DNA from: Hofstenia miamia
Lineage: Eukaryota > Xenacoelomorpha > Acoela > Hofsteniidae
Length of the DNA stretch: 64,000 nucleotides
Direction: 5' to 3'
Assembly: GCA_900660155.1 (NCBI GenBank)
Contig: CABFPE010000339.1
Coordinates: 158,531 to 222,530 of the forward strand
How positions within the stretch are numbered: position 1 is the stretch's first letter; the number at the start of each line of letters is the position of its first letter. The position numbers and the translations under genes are program-made. Below are positions 11,403-20,696 of the stretch, in pieces. The notes under the pieces were generated by a model. The model had not been told where the DNA came from, did not search any database, and worked only from the letters and a program-made list of their open reading frames with translations.

Positions 11403-12713
11403 TTACCTCCTTCACCACTAAAGCCTGAGAATACACAATCATTTAATAAGATCTTTTTCATTGATGTTCGATTTGAAGAACTTTTATTGCGGATACCTGT
11501 ATCAGATGTTTCTGAAAGCATTGGATGGTTATGCAAAGAAGCCGCCTCTAGATATGCCATGGTTCATTCCAAGGAACCCGAAATTACTCTTCTAAATAAC
11601 CATTGCCTTTTATCAACAAATGACGCCATTGGCGCAGTTTTAACTTCTAGGGATACGTTAGATGCTCACATTATATCTTGGAAAACGGTTCCACTTGATT
11701 GTATATACAGAAATATTTGCGAATCTTTAAGATTACGTCCAAATAAGCGTGTGACTAAGGTGTTGTCATGTGATTCTACTACCTGCGATTTAAATAATGT
11801 TAATTATTTGGATGAGCCCTCTATCAAAGCTGCTTTGCAAGCGATTGGCAACTGGAACTGTCTTAAGTGCTTAAACTTATCCTCCTTTGGCATCAACGAC
11901 AAAACTTTTTTGCAGTTATTAGATATAATTTTTAATTTAAAAATGCTATCGGATTTGAATATCGAAAATAACCTAATAACCGCATCGGGAATGTCTCAAA
12001 TAAAATCATTAGCTTTAGGTAAAACTTTTCATCCACTCAGTGCATTAAATGTGAGTTATAACAGTCTCGAAGATTCATCGTTTGATGGTTTCGATATTCT
12101 TATTACTGCATTTAGACATTTGGAAGTGCTGAACATATCAATGTGCAGATTTTCGAAAATTCCCGTTTCATTTTTAAGCAACCTTAAGAAATTGCTGACC
12201 CTTGATGTATCTTTTAACACTTTACCCATTTCCACACTTGCTGAAATTCAACTGAGACTGCCGTCTTTAACCACTCTTATCATGAATAACTGTTTTGATG
12301 ATGAGTTACACACTATCGGTGCCTCTCAGGCCTATTTGGAAAGTACCAGTAAATTAGAAAACATTGCAATATCCAGTGAAGTCAGTAACTTTGAAAGTCT
12401 ATCAAATATCGTTATCAGTTGCAATAACGTAAAAAACCTAACACTATTGCTAACCAATGGTACCGAATTCACTTCCATCATGAGCTTTTGTGAAAAAATT
12501 CAACAAAAGTCCATTACCCTAAACTATTTGTGTTTAAGTGTTCTCTTTGAAAGTTTTTCTCAGGTGTATGACTTATTGAAGTACATTGGAAAACTACATT
12601 GGGAAGTGTTCTTAATAGGTAAATGTCGACTCTACTTTTTCAATGACAATTTGCGATGCAGTGCTAAAGACCTCGCTAAAGAAAACAATTATGATTTTAT
12701 TGAAATTTTATAA
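11403..12713 (+). CDS. TONSL: TONSL terminal exon: ubiquitin-like and LRR domains
   Basis: The last exon: 436 codons plus a stop, following a TTTTTTAG acceptor in the same phase 0 as the previous exon. Residues ~12-95 (FFIDVRFEELLLRIPVSD and on) match the ubiquitin-like segment that follows the disordered linker in TONSL. The rest is leucine-rich repeats (CLKCLNLSSFGI, LSDLNIENNLI, LSALNVSYNSL, LEVLNISMC, LLTLDVSFNTL). In the family, the C-terminal LRR part contributes to MMS22L and chromatin contacts. The two exons together give about 1115 residues, against 1378 in human. An AATAAA follows 41 bp after the stop. A near-identical second copy lies at 14999-16309. Confidence 0.93.
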   Translation, partial: LPPSPLKPENTQSFNKIFFIDVRFEELLLRIPVSDVSESIGWLCKEAASRYAMVHSKEPEITLLNNHCLLSTNDAIGAVLTSRDTLDAHIISWKTVPLDCIYRNICESLRLRPNKRVTKVLSCDSTTCDLNNVNYLDEPSIKAALQAIGNWNCLKCLNLSSFGINDKTFLQLLDIIFNLKMLSDLNIENNLITASGMSQIKSLALGKTFHPLSALNVSYNSLEDSSFDGFDILITAFRHLEVLNISMCRFSKIPVSFLSNLKKLLTLDVSFNTLPISTLAEIQLRLPSLTTLIMNNCFDDELHTIGASQAYLESTSKLENIAISSEVSNFESLSNIVISCNNVKNLTLLLTNGTEFTSIMSFCEKIQQKSITLNYLCLSVLFESFSQVYDLLKYIGKLHWEVFLIGKCRLYFFNDNLRCSAKDLAKENNYDFIEIL

Positions 12714-12754
12714 TTTATGCTATATTTACTTTGGAGAAATCTGTGACTTTTTAA

Positions 12755-12760
12755 AATAAA
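12755..12760 (+). promoter_or_regulatory. TONSL polyadenylation signal
   Basis: Canonical AATAAA 41 bp after the TONSL stop codon, in AT-rich sequence. The duplicate is at 16351-16356. Confidence 0.7.
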
Positions 12761-13959
12761 TTAATATATTAATAGAATCGTTGTAATTTCGTAATATTGC
12801 TTATGAGAACAACAAATGATTTCCCTTTTATAATGCGTGTTTTTTGGGTAAGATAAATATGTTTCACATTTATATTTTAAGGAAATCTCGATTTATACAT
12901 GTTTATAAATTTAATCAAACTCTCAATTTCGATTGCTTAGAATTTCGAATGCTCAAAATTATTAATTTGAAAATTTTAAACATACGTTATTACTAATGTC
13001 CAACAAATTCAAGAAGACATTCTTATATTAGTTTTCTGGGTGAATGCGATAAATATTTATCCCGTTAAAAACCTTTGAAAATTTTTTTAGCGAATTAATT
13101 TTTGTTTGCATTTATTTTCCTAAAATAATAGTTCTAACAATCACATTAAACTGTATTAGACAAATTTTAGAAAAAAAATTTAGTGCAATCGAATAATCAA
13201 TTTGGACAGATTTATGTCTTTTATTTCAGTCAGTCACTTTACATTTAGTTAAGAAAATTATATTTTGACACATCAATTGTACCAATTTTTGTCCAATCCA
13301 GTATCGAAATTCTGGAATTGCAACAATTGTCTATGCAACAAGCATATTCTTTGATTTACAATGCCATGTTTCTAATTCCTGTGCACAGATATGGAGTTTT
13401 TCCCCAAAACTGTATAAGAAGTGTAATTATATATTGGAAATATTTGAACTACTTATTATGGGACACATTTGGTTCAAGTGATTGAAAATGCATACAAAAA
13501 ATAACCACCAGAATTTGTGGTTATATTTTTTAAGTTGATACTATCCTGAAAAATCATAATTTTTCAAAATGAATTTTCACTTTTTACAATTTTAGATTCC
13601 TAGACTATCATGTATGCCACCAGTTTATATTACATCAATTTTCAAACAAAGGAAAATCATAAAGCCTATAAAACTGCACGAAATTTATGCAATGTTGCTA
13701 TAAAGAAAGCAAGTAATAATTATTCACGTTGAGAGCATCAAAATCTTTCATCCCAAAAAATGGAAATTTATTAGCAATTTATTGATTAGAAAAAGTAGAA
13801 AAAATTATACTATAAAGATAAATCCATTACGAATAAAAAAGAAATCTGCAATGCCTTCAATGAAGTTTTTCGAAATTTAGGAAACTACAACGGTATGAAT
13901 ATACCTTAATAAAACTAAATCAACTCCACCCTACTTTCGTTTTACAACCAAATATGGAA
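12761..13959. other. No gene seen
   Basis: AT-rich sequence downstream of TONSL, part of the duplicated unit as far as 13124. No coding frame or element ends recognised. Confidence 0.55.
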
Positions 13960-14612
13960 TCAATACATTGTTTAAATACAAATCCAGTGGACCGTCGCTA
14001 GTACCAACTTGGCTCCTAAAACTCACACTCTACTTAATAGCTGGACCAATATGTTACATTTTAAATGCTTGGATAAGACATTCCTTTCGTCCAGGCGAAT
14101 TAAAATTGGCAAATATAACGTCGCTATTTAAAAAAATGCCGCCGACGATTGCTTAAATTATAGACACTTTTCAATTACCTCCCCGATCAGCAAAGTACTT
14201 GAATGAATTCTTTTTAACAGCATGAATGAGCATTTTACAAACATGATCTTTCCTCCAAAGCACAACATGGTTTTCGTAAAGGTATTTCTACCAGCAACAC
14301 TTTAGTACAAGCTATTGAAAAATGGAGAAAAAATAGGTGATAATGAATACTCAGCAGTAGCTTGCTTTGACCTTTCGAAAGCATTCGATTCGATTGATCA
14401 TAGCATGTTACTACAAAACTTAAATTTCTGTTTTTCTAAAGACAGTATAGGTCTCATACCTAGTTATTTATACATTGTGACTTTAACCTTCGAAAAAAGC
14501 GTCAAGAATTTGCGATTTTCAAAAAAGAATTGATGTGGAACTCAAAGGAAAAAGTATTTCCAATGTTCTGGGGGGGAGGTTACGCATAAGTAGAAGGGAC
14601 TTCCTTCCCTTC
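13960..14612 (+). mobile_element. LINE reverse-transcriptase fragment
   Basis: Degenerate non-LTR reverse transcriptase on the + strand. Pieces include SSGPSLVPTWLLKLT, an NYRHFSITSPISKVLE-like stretch (equivalent to NYRPIS...SKVLE) and ACFDLSKAFDSIDHSMLLQN (the first catalytic Asp motif). Several frameshifts and stops separate them, for example between 14156 and 14315. The YADD box is absent: the copy stops soon after the SKAFD block, near 14540, and a G-run plus GTAGAAGGGACTTCC follows. It resembles the LINE at 20.2-24.9 kb in type. Confidence 0.75.
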
Positions 14613-14998
14613 CCAACTTATTAATAATTATTAAATTAATATATTCAATTAAAATCCATTCTGATTTTTCATATGAGCTGACATTGTTTTAATCGTGCCT
14701 GGTTGCGAACTCGCTAAGGTGTCGTGCGCAAGGTAAGAATTCTAATTACAAATAGTCTTAAGCAGAAATTTTTTGCATATAATGAAAGCACATTTATCCA
14801 TATATGTGTCTATATCCCTGTATTTAAAAATTTCTTTATAGGATTAGAGAAAATTGTTTGAAAATTTGTACAAAATTTCCCAATTTTCATTTGAAATATT
14901 CATTTATAATTCAAAACTGATATTCTTTGTTGTCACAACTATTGCAAATCACATATTTTTGCCGAATTGTTTTCTTAATTAGAAGCCTTATTTTTTAG

Positions 14999-16309
14999 TT
15001 ACCTCCTTCACCACTAAAGCCTGAGAATACACAATCATTTAATAAGATCTTTTTCATTGATGTTCGATTTGAAGAACTTTTATTGCGGATACCTGTATCA
15101 GATGTTTCTGAAAGCATTGGATGGTTATGCAAAGAAGCCGCCTCTAGATATGCCATGGTTCATTCCAAGGAACCCGAAATTACTCTTCTAAATAACCATT
15201 GCCTTTTATCAACAAATGACGCCATTGGCGCAGTTTTAACTTCTAGGGATACGTTAGATGCTCACATTATATCTTGGAAAACGGTTCCACTTGATTGTAT
15301 ATACAGAAATATTTGCGAATCTTTAAGATTACGTCCAAATAAGCGTGTGACTAAGGTGTTGTCATGTGATTCTACTACCTGCGATTTAAATAATGTTAAT
15401 TATTTGGATGAGCCCTCTATCAAAGCTGCTTTGCAAGCGATTGGCAACTGGAACTGTCTTAAGTGCTTAAACTTATCCTCCTTTGGCATCAACGACAAAA
15501 CTTTTTTGCAGTTATTAGATATAATTTTTAATTTAAAAATGCTATCGGATTTGAATATCGAAAATAACCTAATAACCGCATCGGGAATGTCTCAAATAAA
15601 ATCATTAGCTTTAGGTAAAACTTTTCATCCACTCAGTGCATTAAATGTGAGTTATAACAGTCTCGAAGATTCATCGTTTGATGGTTTCGATATTCTTATT
15701 ACTGCATTTAGACATTTGGAAGTGCTGAACATATCAATGTGCAGATTTTCGAAAATTCCCGTTTCATTTTTAAGCAACCTTAAGAAATTGCTGACCCTTG
15801 ATGTATCTTTTAACACTTTACCCATTTCCACACTTGCTGAAATTCAACTGAGACTGCCGTCTTTAACCACTCTTATCATGAATAACTGTTTTGATGATGA
15901 GTTACACACTATCGGTGCCTCTCAGGCCTATTTGGAAAGTACCAGTAAATTAGAAAACATTGCAATATCCAGTGAAGTCAGTAACTTTGAAAGTCTATCA
16001 AATATCGTTATCAGTTGCAATAACGTAAAAAACCTAACACTATTGCTAACCAATGGTACCGAATTCACTTCCATCATGAGCTTTTGTGAAAAAATTCAAC
16101 AAAAGTCCATTACCCTAAACTATTTGTGTTTAAGTGTTCTCTTTGAAAGTTTTTCTCAGGTGTATGACTTATTGAAGTACATTGGAAAACTACATTGGGA
16201 AGTGTTCTTAATAGGTAAATGTCGACTCTACTTTTTCAATGACAATTTGCGATGCAGTGCTAAAGACCTCGCTAAAGAAAACAATTATGATTTTATTGAA
16301 ATTTTATAA
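14999..16309 (+). pseudogene. Second copy of the TONSL terminal exon
   Basis: The same 436 codons as 11403-12713, residue for residue, again with the acceptor and the downstream AATAAA. The TPR-ankyrin exon is not duplicated, so this copy lacks its own 5' gene part. It could only be an alternative last exon of the upstream gene or an assembly duplicate. The lack of any coding difference favours a very recent duplication or an artefact. Confidence 0.8.
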
Positions 16310-16720
16310 TTTATGCTATATTTACTTTGGAGAAATCTGTGACTTTTTAAAATAAATTAATATATTAATAGAATCGTTGTAATTTCGTAATATTGCTTAT
16401 GAGAACAACAAATGATTTCCCTTTTATAATGCGTGTTTTTTGGGTAAGATAAATATGTTTCACATTTATATTTTAAGGAAATCTCGATTTATACATGTTT
16501 ATAAATTTAATCAAACTCTCAATTTCGATTGCTTAGAATTTCGAATGCTCAAAATTATTAATTTGAAAATTTTAAACATACGTTATTACTAATGTCCAAC
16601 AAATTCAAGAAGACATTCTTATATTAGTTTTCTGGGTGAATGCGATAAATATTTATCCCGTTAAAAACCTTTGAAAATTTTTTTAGCGAATTAATTTTTG
16701 TTTGCATTTATTTTCCTAAA

Positions 16721-17720
16721 NNNNNNNNNNNNNNNNNNNNNNNNNNNNNNNNNNNNNNNNNNNNNNNNNNNNNNNNNNNNNNNNNNNNNNNNNNNNNNNN
16801 NNNNNNNNNNNNNNNNNNNNNNNNNNNNNNNNNNNNNNNNNNNNNNNNNNNNNNNNNNNNNNNNNNNNNNNNNNNNNNNNNNNNNNNNNNNNNNNNNNNN
16901 NNNNNNNNNNNNNNNNNNNNNNNNNNNNNNNNNNNNNNNNNNNNNNNNNNNNNNNNNNNNNNNNNNNNNNNNNNNNNNNNNNNNNNNNNNNNNNNNNNNN
17001 NNNNNNNNNNNNNNNNNNNNNNNNNNNNNNNNNNNNNNNNNNNNNNNNNNNNNNNNNNNNNNNNNNNNNNNNNNNNNNNNNNNNNNNNNNNNNNNNNNNN
17101 NNNNNNNNNNNNNNNNNNNNNNNNNNNNNNNNNNNNNNNNNNNNNNNNNNNNNNNNNNNNNNNNNNNNNNNNNNNNNNNNNNNNNNNNNNNNNNNNNNNN
17201 NNNNNNNNNNNNNNNNNNNNNNNNNNNNNNNNNNNNNNNNNNNNNNNNNNNNNNNNNNNNNNNNNNNNNNNNNNNNNNNNNNNNNNNNNNNNNNNNNNNN
17301 NNNNNNNNNNNNNNNNNNNNNNNNNNNNNNNNNNNNNNNNNNNNNNNNNNNNNNNNNNNNNNNNNNNNNNNNNNNNNNNNNNNNNNNNNNNNNNNNNNNN
17401 NNNNNNNNNNNNNNNNNNNNNNNNNNNNNNNNNNNNNNNNNNNNNNNNNNNNNNNNNNNNNNNNNNNNNNNNNNNNNNNNNNNNNNNNNNNNNNNNNNNN
17501 NNNNNNNNNNNNNNNNNNNNNNNNNNNNNNNNNNNNNNNNNNNNNNNNNNNNNNNNNNNNNNNNNNNNNNNNNNNNNNNNNNNNNNNNNNNNNNNNNNNN
17601 NNNNNNNNNNNNNNNNNNNNNNNNNNNNNNNNNNNNNNNNNNNNNNNNNNNNNNNNNNNNNNNNNNNNNNNNNNNNNNNNNNNNNNNNNNNNNNNNNNNN
17701 NNNNNNNNNNNNNNNNNNNN
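16721..17720. other. Assembly gap (1000 N)
   Basis: Exactly 1000 N, probably a default gap size. It cuts the second tandem copy on its left and may hide the missing left end of the virus-like element at 18-20.2 kb on its right. The 283 bp after it (17721-18003) are AT-rich with no gene. Confidence 0.95.
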
Positions 17721-18003
17721 TTATTTTTCCAAACAAAAGTAAAAATTAATGGGTTATGAAATCATCAAAATTAAATTTCTTGTAATTGATATTATTTAAT
17801 TGATATTATTATTATTATAAGTGGAAATAAAATATCAGTGACATATCAAATCATTTTTTGACAAAAGTGAGTAGAACAAAACTGTCTGTAAGGTAACACA
17901 TCAAAATTACCAATTAAATTTTATAGTTGCTTTAACTTGATTACAAATTATTAATCACTCTCTTGATAGTTTTCTAATCACATAGTTGGTTGTTAGTCTA
18001 TTC

Positions 18004-18767
18004 AGATCAATTTAACTTTAGGTCTTTTTTTAAAAAAAAATTTCTAAACAAAATAACAACTATTCCTCAGGTAATTTTTGCCACTGAATTCACTGACATC
18101 CTCAGAATTTCGAAAAAAGCAATATTTAAAAAGTTACGATTAATTTCTTACTTTTACGAATAAACACATAATATTGGCAAAACTATGCAATAACTCACTC
18201 ATAAAACATTCACATAAATTAAATATTTATTAAATAGGTACTATTTTGTCATTACTTTGTTTCAACATGCAAAAATAACCATTGTTTTATTATATAAACC
18301 ATGATTTACTAGATTGTCCCTTTAAGAAATTTATGTTTTTTTCTGAAAAAATTACAAATTATTTTAACAATGTTTGCATATGGTAAGTGGTTATTCATTT
18401 TTGTGTTGCATGATCCCTGCTATTCACCAAAACAAAAAAACAACACCCAGCAAAAAGTGCCCCATTAATGTACCAGTGCTCAACTCCCCCATATATACAC
18501 AATATTTCTAAGTAATAATGAATAAAATAAATTTAAACTGCAAAATTATTTTTAGAAATTATAAAAATGAATAACCACTTGCATAGTTTTGCCAATATTA
18601 TGTGTTTATTCGTAAAAGTAAGAAATTAATCGTAACTTTTTAAATATTGCTTTTATCGAAATTCTGAGGATGTCAGTGAATTCAGCAGTAAAAATTACCC
18701 CAGGAAAAGTTGTTATTTTGTTCAGAAATTGTTTTTTTTTAAAAAGAGCTAAAGTTAAATTGATCCA
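18004..18767. repeat. Large imperfect inverted repeat (~187-bp arms)
   Basis: The arm at 18004-18190 is mirrored at 18579-18767; both carry GGATGTCAGTGAATTC and the string TTTGCCAATATTATGTGTTT in opposite senses. A smaller inner pair (about 18380-18400 and 18563-18582) carries GTGGTTATTCATTTTT. The ~160-bp centre is richer in C and has a TATATA. Each arm reads outward into a similar short frame beginning MSVNS. This could be a divergent control region or an internal foldback of the adjacent virus-like element. Confidence 0.75.
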
Positions 18768-18911
18768 TCTATTCACCACGATGTCTTGTATGAAATCTAA
18801 TGTGGTTTTCAAAGTACGTGGAAATTCTTTCAACAGCATTTACTATATTAAAGAAATGTTAATTTTATTGGATAAAAACTATATGTAATCACAGTGCGAC
18901 ATTCAAAGGAA

Positions 18912-19304
18912 ATGTTTTCCTGTCTCCCACACAACATTCAGAAAGCTTTCAACTGGTATGAATGCAATTTCCATCACATTCCATTTACAGAAGGAAACCT
19001 AACAAATGAACAAATTATGACTTTTATCGATTCACTAAACTTATCAACACGAAAGAATACAATGTTTTGGGCATGCGATAAAATGAACTGTGAATTTTTA
19101 AGTCGATTAATTTCTCAACCTGTGGAAAATTTACTTGATTATGGTTATCGATATCCACAAAACTATGAAAATTCTACAGACTGTATAAAAGACTATTATA
19201 AATTTGTATGTCAAATGAACACTCGACGAAGTATATTATTATCTCCATTTACTAGTCATAACAATCATTGTAAATTTAAGAAATTTGTTGTGAAACCATT
19301 GTAG
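18912..19304 (+). CDS. ORF A of the virus-like element, unknown function
   Basis: An open frame of about 130 codons from the first ATG (18912). It is rich in Asn, Cys and aromatic residues (HNIQKAFNWYECNFHH, FWACDKMNCEFLSRL, YGYRYPQNYEN). The C-terminal ~50 residues recur in a diverged copy on the - strand at 46209-46345 (RYPQN.ENS.D, CKFKKF.VKPL), so this is a family gene and not a chance ORF. No signal peptide, membrane segment or known catalytic motif is apparent. It converges on ORF B with a ~100-bp gap. I do not recognise the protein. Confidence 0.55.
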   Translation: MFSCLPHNIQKAFNWYECNFHHIPFTEGNLTNEQIMTFIDSLNLSTRKNTMFWACDKMNCEFLSRLISQPVENLLDYGYRYPQNYENSTDCIKDYYKFVCQMNTRRSILLSPFTSHNNHCKFKKFVVKPL

Positions 19305-19401
19305 CTAATAATTAATCATTTTCCTGTCTATTTATTATTAATTTATCAAACATATTAACTAGTACATGTAGAAAAAGAGCGAAAACACAACTATACATTC
19401 T

Positions 19402-19923
19402 CTATTTACTAAATTGTAATACAATAGCACTGTTCCCCAAGTCATCATTGCGAAAAAGTTTTTTATTGATCAAAAACTTGTATTTATCACCCAATGCACT
19501 GACGTAACATTTAGGCAGAAAATAATAAACACCATTGTCGAGTCTAATCTTTACTGCAACACCATATCTTGTGTTCAATTGAACAGCATCCATGATTGTT
19601 ATACAGAGTTTCTTTGGAATTTCACTAGCAGGACTCGTGATTGAAAAAGTACATGATGATGGTTGTGAATTGACATCATGTAAGCGTTGTAAAATATCAT
19701 CGCCCTCTTCTTGTACCTTTGTGTTGGGTAAGACAATGACATTATTATTAAGTGCAGGACGTTTTTGTTTGTGGGAGGCTTTGCGTTTTTCTTTTACAGG
19801 TGCAGGCGGTGCGATCATCATCTCTTGTGTTAACGGATTATAGTTGGAGGCTGGTGGTGGCGTGGTACATAGCTCGTCAAACAGATTGTCAAGTGAACCA
19901 GATACTAATGTTTCAACAGACAT
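19402..19923 (-). CDS. ORF B of the virus-like element, TRYG...FLPK protein
   Basis: About 173 codons. The start at 19923 (MSVETLVSGSL) is preferred over 19950 because the related copy at 32888 keeps this ATG but not the upstream one. The N-terminal ~100 residues are low-complexity (PPPASNYNPLTQEMM, a basic KRKASHKQKRPALNNN stretch, then acidic QEEGDD), like a flexible or nuclear-targeted tail. The C-terminal ~65 residues form a compact domain: DAVQLNTRYGVAVKIRLDN, then GVYYFLPK and DKYKFLINKK. Similar strand-rich TRYG/FLPK patterns occur, as far as I recall, in small ORFs of animal viral and mobile elements. An OB-like single-strand-binding role is only a guess. The copies differ at about 22 of 165 residues, but TRYGVAVKIRLDNGVYYFLP is unchanged. 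Confidence 0.65.
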   Translation of the reverse strand: MSVETLVSGSLDNLFDELCTTPPPASNYNPLTQEMMIAPPAPVKEKRKASHKQKRPALNNNVIVLPNTKVQEEGDDILQRLHDVNSQPSSCTFSITSPASEIPKKLCITIMDAVQLNTRYGVAVKIRLDNGVYYFLPKCYVSALGDKYKFLINKKLFRNDDLGNSAIVLQFSK

Positions 19924-19983
19924 TGCCAAAAGTGAGAGACGAAATTGCATAGAAGAAAAATAATGATTTTATCTGATAATTTG

Positions 19984-20215
19984 GGTGAATATATAGACTG
20001 ACTTGTTTAATCAGTCAACACATTACGACGTCAGTAAAACACCCCCCGCCAATATTCACGGCGTCTCAGGTCAAAGGCCACCCCTCTCGACCAATCAGAA
20101 AAAAGTGGCACGGGCTGGACTCCCCCTCTCGACCAATCAGAAAAAAGTGGCACGAAATGGAAGTCCCTTCTCGACCAATCAGAAAAAAGTGGCACGAAAT
20201 GGAAGTCCCTTCTAC
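19984..20215 (-). promoter_or_regulatory. Terminal promoter of copy 1: three CCAAT units, CRE-like site, TATA
   Basis: Read on the - strand toward ORF B, three 42-bp direct repeats (20088-20129, 20130-20171, 20172-20213) each carry a CCAATCAG box followed by AAAAAAGTGGCACG. Then come a conserved GTCAAAGGCC segment, a CRE-like site (CGACGTCA, 20026-20033, one base off TGACGTCA) and a TATA-like TATATATTC around 19986-19995. ORF B starts ~65 bp further on. CCAAT and CRE boxes are known animal promoter elements. The layout matches the termini of the copy at 32.6-35.3 kb. Confidence 0.7.
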
Positions 20216-20696
20216 TACTCGCATATCATCAAACTTAGTGCCATTGAACTTGATTAATAACTGTTTTGTCTTGTTCTCATTTAAAATGAAATCATATTCT
20301 GCGCACCATTGTTGGATAGCGATTATAACATTCTCAGTGTTTTTGTACCCGTACTACTGGATTCCAATTACAGTATTTTTGTATTTCGCAAATTTTGTTT
20401 GAAACACGCTCTCTACATCTATCTTCAGATCGTTGCAGGAAATGCTTAAGAAGGGGGAACCGGAAATTGACAGGCTTGTCCACTGGAATTGGAATCTAAT
20501 TGGATTCCAATTGGATGTTGGAATTTGATTGGAATTTGTTGGACAAACAAAATTTGCTATTAATTGGATTCCAATTGGATTTTTATTGGAATAATTTTAC
20601 AAAAATTTCCAAATTCACATTTTTTTATAATATAGTTTTCTTTATAATTCCTCATACTATTAAAGTATTTGCTTTGGATATGGGTCTGAAAATACT

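Larger units (their letters stand above)
10771..16720 (+). repeat. ~3.6-kb tandem duplication including the last TONSL exon
   Basis: Bases 10771-13124 equal 14368-16720 with an offset of 3597/3596. The only difference I see is a run of 8 versus 7 G. The first copy starts right after a single n (10770) and the second ends right at the N gap (16721). The unit carries the 3' part of the TONSL intron, the terminal exon, ~1.2 kb of downstream sequence and a LINE fragment. The unit junction appears to lie at 14612/14613, where LINE sequence meets AACTTATTAATAATT. Confidence 0.9.
18004..20215. mobile_element. Virus-like inverted-repeat element, copy 1 (fossil, left end not seen)
   Basis: One member of a family also seen at 32633-35309 and 45608-46406. 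Visible parts: a central inverted repeat (18004-18767), ORF A on + (18912-19304), ORF B on - (19402-19923) converging on it, and a promoter-bearing terminal segment ending at 20215. The right end abuts LINE reverse-transcriptase sequence, so the element inserted into that LINE. The left end is missing or in the N gap. Family affiliation is unknown: convergent genes and promoter-bearing terminal repeats recall small linear DNA viruses, but no replication or capsid gene is visible. The two ORFs that remain are open. The copy may be shorter than its parent. Confidence 0.6.

Noticed and set aside
16698-17759. Long open frames across the N run, both strands
   Set aside because: They consist of unknown bases. 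The same applies to the frames across 33932-35134 and 53595-54392.
18606-18888. Overlapping ORFs on both strands in the inverted-repeat arm
   Set aside because: Short, and they fall in the inverted repeat, so mirrored frames are expected. No independent sign of coding.
20088-20213. CRISPR-like regular repeats
   Set aside because: The 42-bp units are contiguous direct repeats without spacers in an animal genome, and each is a promoter-type CCAAT unit.
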